Assembly: GCF_019857225.1 (NCBI RefSeq)
Contig: NZ_JAFJSY010000065.1
Span: 1 to 36,829 of the forward strand
DNA from: Streptomyces plumbidurans
GTDB taxonomy: Bacteria > Actinomycetota > Actinomycetes > Streptomycetales > Streptomycetaceae
Direction of reading: 5' to 3'
DNA: 36,829 bases
Made by a program: the position numbers and the translations under genes. Of this stretch, positions 1-7,191 are shown piece by piece; positions within the stretch are counted from its first letter, which is position 1; each line of letters starts with the position of its first letter. The notes under the pieces were generated by a model. The model saw only the letters and a list, made by a program, of their open reading frames with translations. It made no database searches and was not told where the DNA came from.

Positions 1-299
1 TCGGCGTCTGATTCCCAGTCAGAGGGGGTTGCCTTCCCGGCCGTTGGGCCGTTCCGGCGTCTCAAACCTTAGCGGATTCGCTCGGCGATTCCCAATCGGG
101 CCGCCCAGTCCCAAAGCGAATTGAATTCGGGCATGCCGAAATCGACCCGTTCGGGAGATCGTGCTGATGGTTTGGGTTGCCGCCGATGCGGCGGAGGTGC
201 TGTCGCAGAACCGTTACGGTCCCGTGGCAACCCGAAGAACCTTACGGATCCCTCAGAGGCTTGTCAAGCACCTCATGTCAAGATCTTTTCTTCTCCGCC
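1..299. other. Left-edge intergenic region, no gene seen
   Basis: No frame here looks like a recognisable protein and I find no tRNA-like cloverleaf. The reading frames that cross it run on into the opposite strand of the MarR gene and look like shadows. The downstream end of the MarR gene and the gene left of the window probably share this spacer. Confidence 0.5.
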
Positions 300-848
300 T
301 CAGTTCAGGTCGGTGAGGCGTCCTCCCGCGTCCGGCTGGGCGTGTTCCACCCTACGCAGGAGGCGGGTGAGGACGTCGCCCAGGGCGGTGCGCTCCGCTG
401 CGGACAGGTCCTGGAGGAGGTCCTCCTCGAAGACCGTGGCCATGCGCATCGCCTCGAGCCACTTCTCGCGTCCTTCCGCCGTCAGCTCCACGATGACGCG
501 CACGCGGTTGGACTCGTCGCGCTCCCGGGTCACCAGGCCCTCGGTGACCATGCGGTCGATCCGGTGGGTCATGGCGGCCGGCGTGAGGCCGAGGCGCTTG
601 GCCAGGTCGCTCGGGCCCAGGCGGTAGGGGGCGCCGGACAGGACCAGGGCCTTCAGTACTTCCCACTCGGCGCTGCTGATGCCGAGCGCTGAGGTCTGAC
701 GGCCGTAGGCGACGTTCATACGGCGGTTGAGCCGGGAGAGTGCCGAGACGATCTGCTCGACCTGGGGGTCCAGGTCGCGGAACTCTCGCTGGTACGCGGC
801 GATCTGCTCTTCGAGCGTCGGCTCGGTGACGCCGGGGGTCTCGGCCAT
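300..848 (-). CDS. MarR-family transcriptional regulator
   Basis: This 182-residue protein has the MarR layout: an N-terminal dimerisation helix (about residues 25-50), a winged helix-turn-helix (about 58-130) and a C-terminal dimerisation helix. The recognition region reads LGPSDLAKRLGLTPAAMTHR, followed by a wing with RDESNRVRVIVELTAEG, both typical of the family. It is divergent from an MFS transporter with only 110 bp between the starts, which usually means that the regulator represses the transporter and itself. The start is ATG at 848. The ligand cannot be read from the sequence. Family assignment is firm; the target is inferred from position. Confidence 0.9.
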   Translation of the reverse strand: MAETPGVTEPTLEEQIAAYQREFRDLDPQVEQIVSALSRLNRRMNVAYGRQTSALGISSAEWEVLKALVLSGAPYRLGPSDLAKRLGLTPAAMTHRIDRMVTEGLVTRERDESNRVRVIVELTAEGREKWLEAMRMATVFEEDLLQDLSAAERTALGDVLTRLLRRVEHAQPDAGGRLTDLN

Positions 849-879
849 GGGCGCAGTATCGCACGCAGCTCCTTTGCCT

Positions 880-933
880 TGAAGTCCTTCTCTGTGTACT
901 CTTTAGCTTCGAACTTTAGCTTTGAAGTCTTCA
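880..933. promoter_or_regulatory. Candidate MarR operator region
   Basis: The spacer between the MarR and MFS genes is A/T-richer than its surroundings. It holds a perfect palindrome TGAAG-T-CTTCA at 923-933, a related half at 880-890 (TGAAGTCCTTC), and a repeated CTTTAGCTT(C/T)GAA motif at 901-926. This arrangement fits overlapping operators for the divergent MarR protein. Binding itself is an inference. Confidence 0.5.
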
Positions 934-958
934 CTCCTAACTAGTGAGAGAGGTGAAC

Positions 959-2242
959 GTGACCAGGGCGATGGGCGCAGCGATGTGCCGGATCCACGTG
1001 GGCAACGCACTCAGCGCGTTCGGGCTCGGTTTCACCGTCCCCTACCTGTACGTCTACGTGGCGCAGGTGCGGGGGCTCGGAGCCATGACGGCGGGGCTCG
1101 TCCTTGCCGTCTTCGCCGTGGCGGCACTGGTCGTGCTGCCCTTCGCCGGGCGCGCCATCGTCCGGCGCGGTCCGCTGCCGGTGCTGCTCGCCGCCCTTGT
1201 CACCGCCGCCGTCGGGGCGCTGAGCCTGGGGCTGGCGGGCAGTGCGACGGCCGTGCTCCTCGCGGCGTCGGCGCTCGGCGCCGGTCAGGCCGTGATGCAG
1301 CCCGCGCTCGCGACGATGATCGTGGACTGCTCCACGACCGACACGCGCTCGCGCGCCTTCGCCATGCAGTTCTTCCTGCAGAACCTCGGCCTGGGTGTCG
1401 GTGGCCTCATCGGCGGTCATCTCGTCGACACTACGCGCGTAGACTCCTTTACTCTGCTGTTCGCGATCGAGGCGGCGATGTTCCTGCTGCTGGTGGGCGT
1501 GATGGCGACGGTGCGGATGCCGCGCTCCCCGCGTATCGACCGGGCGCCGACCGGGTCGGCGAAGGGGAACTGGAAGCAGCTGCTCGGCAATCGGGCCATG
1601 GTGCAGCTGTGCGTGCTGGGCTTCGTGCTGTTCTTCGCCTGCTACGGCCAGTTCGAGTCGGGGCTGAGCGCCTACGGCGTCGAGGCCGCCGGGATCTCCA
1701 CGTCCGCGCTGGGTACGGCGCTGGCCGCCAACACGCTGATGATCGTCGTCGCGCAGTTCGCCGTGCTGAAGTTCGTCGAGCGGCGCCGGCGGTCCCGGGT
1801 GATCGCCGCTGTCGGGTTGATCTGGGCCGTGGCGTGGGTCGCGGCCGGGTATGCCGGGCTCGGGCACGGCAGCCGGGAGATGGCGACGGCGGCGTTCGTG
1901 TCGACGTACGCGCTCTTCGGGCTCGGTGAGGCGATGCTGTCGCCCACGGTCGCCCCGCTGGTCGCCGATCTCGCGCCGAGCGGGCTCGCCGGGCAGTACA
2001 ACTCCGTCTTCGCCCTGGTCAAGCAGCTGGCACTGGCCGTCGGACCGGCGGTCGGCGGGCCGCTGGGGGCCTCGCTGCACGCGCCGTACATCGTGACCTT
2101 CCTGCTGTTCTCGCTCGCGATCACCGTCCTCGCCGTACGGCTGGGGCGGCAGCTGACCGCCGTACAGGATCAGCCGTGGCTGGGGCGCAGCCGGGTGGTC
2201 GCTCGTGGTGGGGCTGCCGAGCCGGTGGGCGCGGAGGCGTAG
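959..2242 (+). CDS. MFS transporter (probable drug/metabolite exporter)
   Basis: The 427-residue protein is strongly hydrophobic, with about twelve membrane segments in two halves split by a charged loop near residues 185-205, as in the major facilitator superfamily. The N half has the loop 2-3 region RAIVRRGPLPVLLAAL, resembling the MFS motif A position. I chose GTG 959 because GAGAGAGG lies six bases upstream; GTG 944 and 953 are in the same frame but overlap that ribosome-binding site. Its stop is 20 bp from the stop of the convergent PP2C gene. Pairing with a divergent MarR gene suggests an efflux pump induced by its substrate; the substrate is unknown. Confidence 0.88.
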   Translation: MTRAMGAAMCRIHVGNALSAFGLGFTVPYLYVYVAQVRGLGAMTAGLVLAVFAVAALVVLPFAGRAIVRRGPLPVLLAALVTAAVGALSLGLAGSATAVLLAASALGAGQAVMQPALATMIVDCSTTDTRSRAFAMQFFLQNLGLGVGGLIGGHLVDTTRVDSFTLLFAIEAAMFLLLVGVMATVRMPRSPRIDRAPTGSAKGNWKQLLGNRAMVQLCVLGFVLFFACYGQFESGLSAYGVEAAGISTSALGTALAANTLMIVVAQFAVLKFVERRRRSRVIAAVGLIWAVAWVAAGYAGLGHGSREMATAAFVSTYALFGLGEAMLSPTVAPLVADLAPSGLAGQYNSVFALVKQLALAVGPAVGGPLGASLHAPYIVTFLLFSLAITVLAVRLGRQLTAVQDQPWLGRSRVVARGGAAEPVGAEA

Positions 2243-2261
2243 CCCCCCGGTCGACCGCCGG

Positions 2262-3914
2262 TCAGCCGGTGGTTTTCGGCAGGACGAACTCGCACCAGAC
2301 CGACTTCCCTCCACCCGGCGTTCGCCGTGATCCCCAGTTCGAGGCGATGGTGGCGACGATCGCGATGCCCCGGCCGGATTCGTCGACGGGCTCAGCCTGG
2401 CGCCGGCGGGGGAGGTGGTCGTCGCCGTCGGTGACCTCGATGATCAGGCGGCGGTCGGTGCGGCGCAGGCGCAGCCGCATCGGAGGGGTGCCGTGCTGGA
2501 GGGAGTTGGCGACCAGTTCGCTGGCCGCGAGGACGCCCAGGTCGTGCAGGTCGGCCGGGAACCGCCAGCTCGTCAGGACACCGGAGGCGAAGGCACGCGC
2601 GCGTGGAGCCGCTTCTACGCCGCCGAGCAACTCCAGGGCGGCGTTGCGGAACAGGTCGCTGTCCGGGCCGGTGCGGGCCGGGTGCTGCAGGACGAGGACG
2701 GCCACGTCGTCGTCGTGGTCGGCGGTGACTCCCGCCGAACGGACCAGACGGTCGCAGACGACCTGGGGCGTGCCCGTCGCGCCGGACAGGGCGCGCTCCA
2801 GGGCGGCGATGCCCTCGTCCAGGTCCTCGTTCCTGCGTTCCACCAGGCCGTCCGTGTAGAGGACGGCGGTGGCGCCGGGGCCCAGCGGGACCGTGCCCGA
2901 GCTGTGCATCCAGCCGCCCGTGCCGAGCGGTGGCCCGGTGGGCTCGTCGGCGCGCAGGACGGTGCCGCTCTCGTCGCGCACCAGGATCGGCAGATGGCCC
3001 GCGGAGGCGTACACCAGGCGGCCCTCGTTCGGGTCGTGGATGGCGTAGACGCAGGTGGCGATCTGGTTGGCGTCGATCTCGGCGGCGAGGCCGTCGAGGA
3101 GCTGCAGGACCTCGTGCGGCGGGAGGTCGAGGCGGGCGTAGGCGCGGACGGCTGTGCGGAGCTGGCCCATGACGGCAGCGGCGCGTACGCCTCTGCCCAT
3201 CACGTCGCCGATGACCAGGGCCGTGCGGCCGCCGCCGAGGGTGATGACGTCGTACCAGTCGCCGCCGACCGCCGCCTCGGTGCCGCCGGGCTGGTAGGTG
3301 GCCGCGATGCGCAGGTCGTCCGGCTCCTCCAGCTCCTGCGGGAGCAGCGAGCGCTGGAGCGTGACCGCGGTCTCGCGCTGGCGGCGCTCGCTGGCGCGCA
3401 GGCGTTCGGCGGCTTCGGCGTGGTCGGTGACGTCGGTGGCGAAGACCAGCACACCGGTGTCGTCGCCTTCGGTGACCGGGGTGCAGGTGAAGGTGTAGTA
3501 GCGGCCGTCGGGGGCTCTGCGGGACTTCAGGGTGCGGGGCCGGCTGCTGCGCAGGACCTGGTCGAGGAGGGGCAGCAGGCCCAGTTCGTCGAGTTCCGGG
3601 AGGGCTTCGCGGACCGGCTCGCCCAGGGGGCGTACGCCGAAGGACGCGACGTAGGCGTCGTTGACGTAGCCGACGCGGTGGTCGGGGCCGTGGACCAGGG
3701 CGACGAGGGCGGGGACGCGGTCGAGGACCGCCCGGACGGGCAGCTCGTCGACGGCGGGCACGGGCGCGTGCTCGTCGGTGAGCTGTTCGGCGCGGGCCGC
3801 GGGGACGGAGCTCGCGGTCTCGGCCGGCCGGTCGGGGACGGCCGCGTGGTCGGTCCGCCCCGCTGTGCGGCGCTGCGTTCCGGGGAGCCGGGCGCTCCAG
3901 CGCGTGAAGTTCAC
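2262..3914 (-). CDS. PAS / SpoIIE-type PP2C phosphatase / HATPase protein
   Basis: The 550-residue protein has three domains. A PAS domain (about residues 55-170) contains VHGPDHRVGYVNDAYVASFG. A PP2C/SpoIIE phosphatase domain (about 205-430) keeps the metal-binding acidic motifs GGDWYDV, GDVMGRG, YTDGLVE and DDDVAVLVL. A C-terminal GHKL ATPase domain (about 430-550) has the N box LAASELVANSLQHG and a GRGIAIV G-box-like stretch. Such proteins act as anti-sigma-factor kinase plus anti-anti-sigma phosphatase in Streptomyces partner-switching networks; the PAS domain would supply the signal. The start at GTG 3914 has AAGGA three to four bases upstream; the frame stays open further upstream but that part is low-complexity. 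The partner sigma factor is not in this window. Confidence 0.88.
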   Translation of the reverse strand: MNFTRWSARLPGTQRRTAGRTDHAAVPDRPAETASSVPAARAEQLTDEHAPVPAVDELPVRAVLDRVPALVALVHGPDHRVGYVNDAYVASFGVRPLGEPVREALPELDELGLLPLLDQVLRSSRPRTLKSRRAPDGRYYTFTCTPVTEGDDTGVLVFATDVTDHAEAAERLRASERRQRETAVTLQRSLLPQELEEPDDLRIAATYQPGGTEAAVGGDWYDVITLGGGRTALVIGDVMGRGVRAAAVMGQLRTAVRAYARLDLPPHEVLQLLDGLAAEIDANQIATCVYAIHDPNEGRLVYASAGHLPILVRDESGTVLRADEPTGPPLGTGGWMHSSGTVPLGPGATAVLYTDGLVERRNEDLDEGIAALERALSGATGTPQVVCDRLVRSAGVTADHDDDVAVLVLQHPARTGPDSDLFRNAALELLGGVEAAPRARAFASGVLTSWRFPADLHDLGVLAASELVANSLQHGTPPMRLRLRRTDRRLIIEVTDGDDHLPRRRQAEPVDESGRGIAIVATIASNWGSRRTPGGGKSVWCEFVLPKTTG

Positions 3915-4137
3915 GAATCCTTGCCTCGTGTCGTCGTCTTCGGCGTCTTGGGCCGGCTCCGGACCCGGCCGGAGGGCTGGGGGGTGACGCCCCCGGGATG
4001 CAGCACGGTGACAGAAGCCTCTTGGGTGCGGGGACGAGCGGCTGCTCGCCCTGGGAGCGGGGATCAGTCTGGCAGTGTGGCCTACCGGGGCGACATCCGT
4101 GAGACGCCGATGAGGCCCGTGGAGTTCCTGGGTCCGG

Positions 4138-5517
4138 TCAGGACGACCCCTTCGGGTCGCCGAAAGGGTCGGTAGGAGGCTTTCCACCGGCCGCGAGTTC
4201 GAACTCCGCACGGGGATGTTCGAGTGAACCGAGGGAGACGATCTCCCGCTTGAAGAGGCCCGACAGCGTCCATTCGGCCAGTACGCGGGCCTTGCGGTTG
4301 TAGGTGGGCACCCTGCTGAGGTGGTAGACGCGGTGCATGAACCACGCAGGGTAGCCCTTCAGCTTCCGCCCGTAGACGTGGGCGACGCCCTTGTGCAGGC
4401 CCAGGGAGGCGACCGAGCCGACGTACTTGTGGGCGTACGTCTCCAGCGGTTCGCCGCGCAGCGCGTGCGCGATGTTGTCTCCGAGGACCTTGGCCTGGCG
4501 GACCGCGTGCTGGGCGTTGGGGGCCGTCGTCGCACCGGGTTCGTCCGCGGTGACGTCGGGGACGGCGGCCGCGTCTCCTGCCGCCCACGCGTGCGTGGCG
4601 CCGTCGACGGTCAGCTGGGGAGTGCATTTCAGCCGTCCCCGGTCGTTGACCGGGAGGTCGGTCGCGGCGACGAGCGGATGGGGTTTCACGCCGGCCGTCC
4701 AGACGACCGTACGGGTCGGGAAGCGTGCGCCGTCGCTGAGCTGGGCGACCCGGTCCACGCAGGAGTCCAGGCGGGTGTGCAGGCGTACGTCGATGTTGCG
4801 CCGGCGCAGCTCGGTGACCGTGTACCGGCCCATCTCCTCGCCGACCTCGGGCAGGATGCGGTCCGAGGCCTCCACGAGGATCCACTTCATGTCCTCGGGC
4901 TGGATGTTGTGGTAGTAGCGGGCGGCGTAGCGGGCCATGTCCTCGAGTTCGCCGAGCGCCTCGACCCCGGCGAAGCCGCCGCCGACGAAGACGAAGGTGA
5001 GCGCCGCGTCGCGGATCTCGGGGTCGCGGGTGGAGGAGGCGATGTCCATCTGCTCGATGACGTGGTTGCGCAGGCCGATGGCCTCCTCGACCGACTTGAA
5101 GCCGATGCCGTGGTCGGCGAGGCCGGGGATGGGCAGAGTGCGCGAGATAGAGCCGGGCGCGAGGACGAGTTCGTCGTACGTCAGTGGTTCCGTGCCCGCT
5201 CCCTCCTCCTCGGTGGCGAGGGTGCTGAGGGTGGCGGTGCGCTTGGCGTGGTCGATCGACCGGACCTCGCCGACGACGATCCGGCACGCGTCCAGGACCC
5301 GGCGCAGCGGCACGACGACGTGGCGCGGGGAGATGGCACCGGCGGCCGCTTCGGGAAGGAACGGCTGATAGGTCATGTACGGGTCGGGGGTGACGACCGT
5401 GATCTCGGCCTCGCCCCGCGCCAGTTCCTGTTTCAGCTTTCGCTGCAGGCGCAGGGCCGTGTACATCCCGACGTAGCCGCCGCCGACAACGAGAATGCGC
5501 GCACGTTCCTTCACCAT
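4138..5517 (-). CDS. Type II NADH dehydrogenase (NDH-2)
   Basis: The product is about 459 residues, a non-proton-pumping NADH:quinone oxidoreductase of the respiratory chain. It has the N-terminal FAD dinucleotide fold ARILVVGGGYVGMYTALRL, a second NAD(H) fold with FVFVGGGFAGVEALGEL, and the late FAD motif AWAAGDAAAVPDV, all in the usual order. The C-terminal part (KGYPAWFMHRVYHLSRVPTY) matches the membrane-attachment region of NDH-2 enzymes. ATG 5517 is chosen because the dinucleotide fold begins just after it; the ribosome-binding site is poor and GTG 5529 is an alternative. I looked for a Rex operator upstream and saw none. Divergent from the TetR regulator at 5901. Confidence 0.88.
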   Translation of the reverse strand: MVKERARILVVGGGYVGMYTALRLQRKLKQELARGEAEITVVTPDPYMTYQPFLPEAAAGAISPRHVVVPLRRVLDACRIVVGEVRSIDHAKRTATLSTLATEEEGAGTEPLTYDELVLAPGSISRTLPIPGLADHGIGFKSVEEAIGLRNHVIEQMDIASSTRDPEIRDAALTFVFVGGGFAGVEALGELEDMARYAARYYHNIQPEDMKWILVEASDRILPEVGEEMGRYTVTELRRRNIDVRLHTRLDSCVDRVAQLSDGARFPTRTVVWTAGVKPHPLVAATDLPVNDRGRLKCTPQLTVDGATHAWAAGDAAAVPDVTADEPGATTAPNAQHAVRQAKVLGDNIAHALRGEPLETYAHKYVGSVASLGLHKGVAHVYGRKLKGYPAWFMHRVYHLSRVPTYNRKARVLAEWTLSGLFKREIVSLGSLEHPRAEFELAAGGKPPTDPFGDPKGSS

Positions 5518-5900
5518 CCCATGACGCACCCAGCGCTTGAGTTTGTCCACAGCCTCGACAATTTGTGTGACCGCAGGCCCAGGACGCTCAGGGTTGGCCG
5601 AATTGCCCGAGTGCTCGGAAGGACTGCAGGTCAGCGGGTGTGCGCCCGGTGACCTTGAGGGGCGCAATCGGGACGTATGCGGCCCGTGCTCCGATCGGGG
5701 GGCGCTCCGTGCGGAACCTGCCCCTTCTGAATTGACCCCCGCTCAACTATGTTCGTGTGTCGACGGGGTGTAGGGGGATGCGCTCAGTGCTCATCGGGCC
5801 CGCGACGGGCGGACCGGTGAACCGGGGCGGTTTTCCGCGCTCCGGCTACCGATGGCGGGGAGAGTCTCCGGGGGGAGACGTCATTACCGGGGGATCACTT
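5518..5900. other. Divergent intergenic region between NDH-2 and the TetR gene
   Basis: This 383-bp spacer carries the promoters of both flanking genes. It contains the repeated motif GGGGGATG/GGGGGATC before the TetR start, but I could not fix a convincing -35/-10 pair or a known operator. Long leaders are usual for developmental regulators in this genus. Confidence 0.4.
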
Positions 5901-6677
5901 ATGCATGTTCAGGACTCTCATTGGTCGTCCGCGTCCGCGCTGACAACGGGCGGCATGGTGAACGCGGCGGCGAGCAACGGACGCGGGGACAGCTCGCGTA
6001 CGACGCCGCTGCGTGTGGACGCACAGCGCAATCTGGAGCACGTCCTGCGCGCGGCGCGGGAGGTGTTCGGCGAGCTGGGGTACGGCGCGCCGATGGAGGA
6101 CGTGGCGCGGCGGGCCCGCGTGGGCGTGGGCACCGTGTACCGGCGGTTCCCGAGCAAGGACGTCCTGGTGCGGCGGATAGCCGAGGAGGAGACCTCGCGG
6201 CTGACCGACCAGGCCCGGGCGGCCCTCGGCCAGGAGGACGAACCCTGGTCGGCGCTCTCGCGCTTCCTGCGGACGTCCGTGGCCTCGGGCGCGGGGCGGC
6301 TGCTGCCGCCGCAGGTGCTGAGGGTCTCGGTCACCGACGACGGCGCCGAGCGGTCCGACGGCCTGGTGTTCGACGAGGCCCGGGTGCCGCAGCAGCGCAC
6401 CCAGCCGGGCTCCGGGGAGCTGCGGCTGGTGTCCGAGGGGGCCTCGCCGCTTCCGGCGGACGACGACACGGGCGCCGCGGCGCTGCTCGAGGTCGTGGGC
6501 CAGCTCGTGGAGCGGGCGCGCGCGGCCGGCGAACTGCGGGCCGACGTGTCGGTGTCGGACGTACTCCTGGTCATCGCCACGGCGGCACCCTCGCTGCCCG
6601 ACGCGGCCCAGCAGGCGGCGGCCTCCGCACGGCTGCTGGACATCCTGCTGGAGGGGCTGCGTTCACGACCGGTGTGA
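5901..6677 (+). CDS. atrA: TetR-family regulator, probable AtrA orthologue
   Basis: This is a 258-residue TetR-type regulator. After a flexible N terminus of about 35 residues comes the helix-turn-helix AREVFGELGYGAPMEDVARR ... GVGTVYRRFPSKDVLVRRI (residues about 50-95), which is canonical. The C-terminal ligand domain ends in a helix rich in Ala and Leu. I chose ATG 5901, with GGGGGA about eight bases upstream; ATG 5955 is possible. In S. coelicolor AtrA sits beside a type II NADH dehydrogenase and an ECF sigma gene, as here. AtrA activates actII-ORF4 and links N-acetylglucosamine uptake to antibiotic production. Family is certain; orthology rests on neighbourhood and memory. Confidence 0.68.
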   Translation: MHVQDSHWSSASALTTGGMVNAAASNGRGDSSRTTPLRVDAQRNLEHVLRAAREVFGELGYGAPMEDVARRARVGVGTVYRRFPSKDVLVRRIAEEETSRLTDQARAALGQEDEPWSALSRFLRTSVASGAGRLLPPQVLRVSVTDDGAERSDGLVFDEARVPQQRTQPGSGELRLVSEGASPLPADDDTGAAALLEVVGQLVERARAAGELRADVSVSDVLLVIATAAPSLPDAAQQAAASARLLDILLEGLRSRPV

Positions 6678-7191
6678 CGCGGTCTGCTCGGCCGGCTCTG
6701 GTTCGGCGCCGGGGGTGAACTGATGCGGGACGGCGATGACCTGGCGCCGGGGATGAGCTGATGCGGGCACGGGGACGACCTGGCGCCCGGGGTGAGCCGA
6801 TGCGAGACGGCGATGACCTGGTGCCGGGGGCGGCTGACGCCCAGGCTGCGGCTGACGTCTGGGAGACGATTGACGCTTGGGGGACGACCAACGCCCGTGG
6901 GTCGACGACGACCGGCAGGGACGCCCGGGGCGACCAACGCCCAGGGGCGGCCCGGAGCCTGGAATGCCGCGTAGCCGAGCACCTTCCGGACATTTCCGGT
7001 TCGTCGCTCAACTCCCGCCTGCAGAACGTCAATTGAGCCTTCCCCGAACGGGGGACGCTAGTACTACGGCACGACAAGTCCCCACGGACGAGTGGATGGT
7101 CCGCACTGCGGGGTCCTGAACAAAAGCCAATATGGCACTCTGACTCGGTGTTCGGGACTGGTTGGTCAAGCGGCGGCAGGGGCTTTCCGCG
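6678..7191. other. Intergenic region with degenerate repeats, no gene seen
   Basis: These 514 bp separate the TetR and ECF sigma genes. The first part holds a 38-bp tandem repeat (described separately). The next 130 bp is a looser series of GACG/GGGG-rich words such as CTGACGCC, TTGACGC and CAACGCCC. The last 150 bp is more A/T-rich and probably carries the sigma-gene promoter. No frame resembles a known protein. Confidence 0.45.
6711..6825. repeat. Tandem 38-40 bp repeat, three copies
   Basis: Three successive units begin at 6711, 6749 and 6789, each of the form GGGGTGAGCTGATGCGGGAC followed by GGCGATGACCTGGCGCC with a few substitutions and a small indel. The units differ at several positions, so the array is not freshly expanded. 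It lies just downstream of the TetR gene. No function is evident. Confidence 0.75.

Noticed and set aside
5518..5600. Rex operator before NDH-2
   Set aside because: A GTGTGA-like word occurs, but no TGTGAAC-N-TTCACA-type inverted repeat is present.
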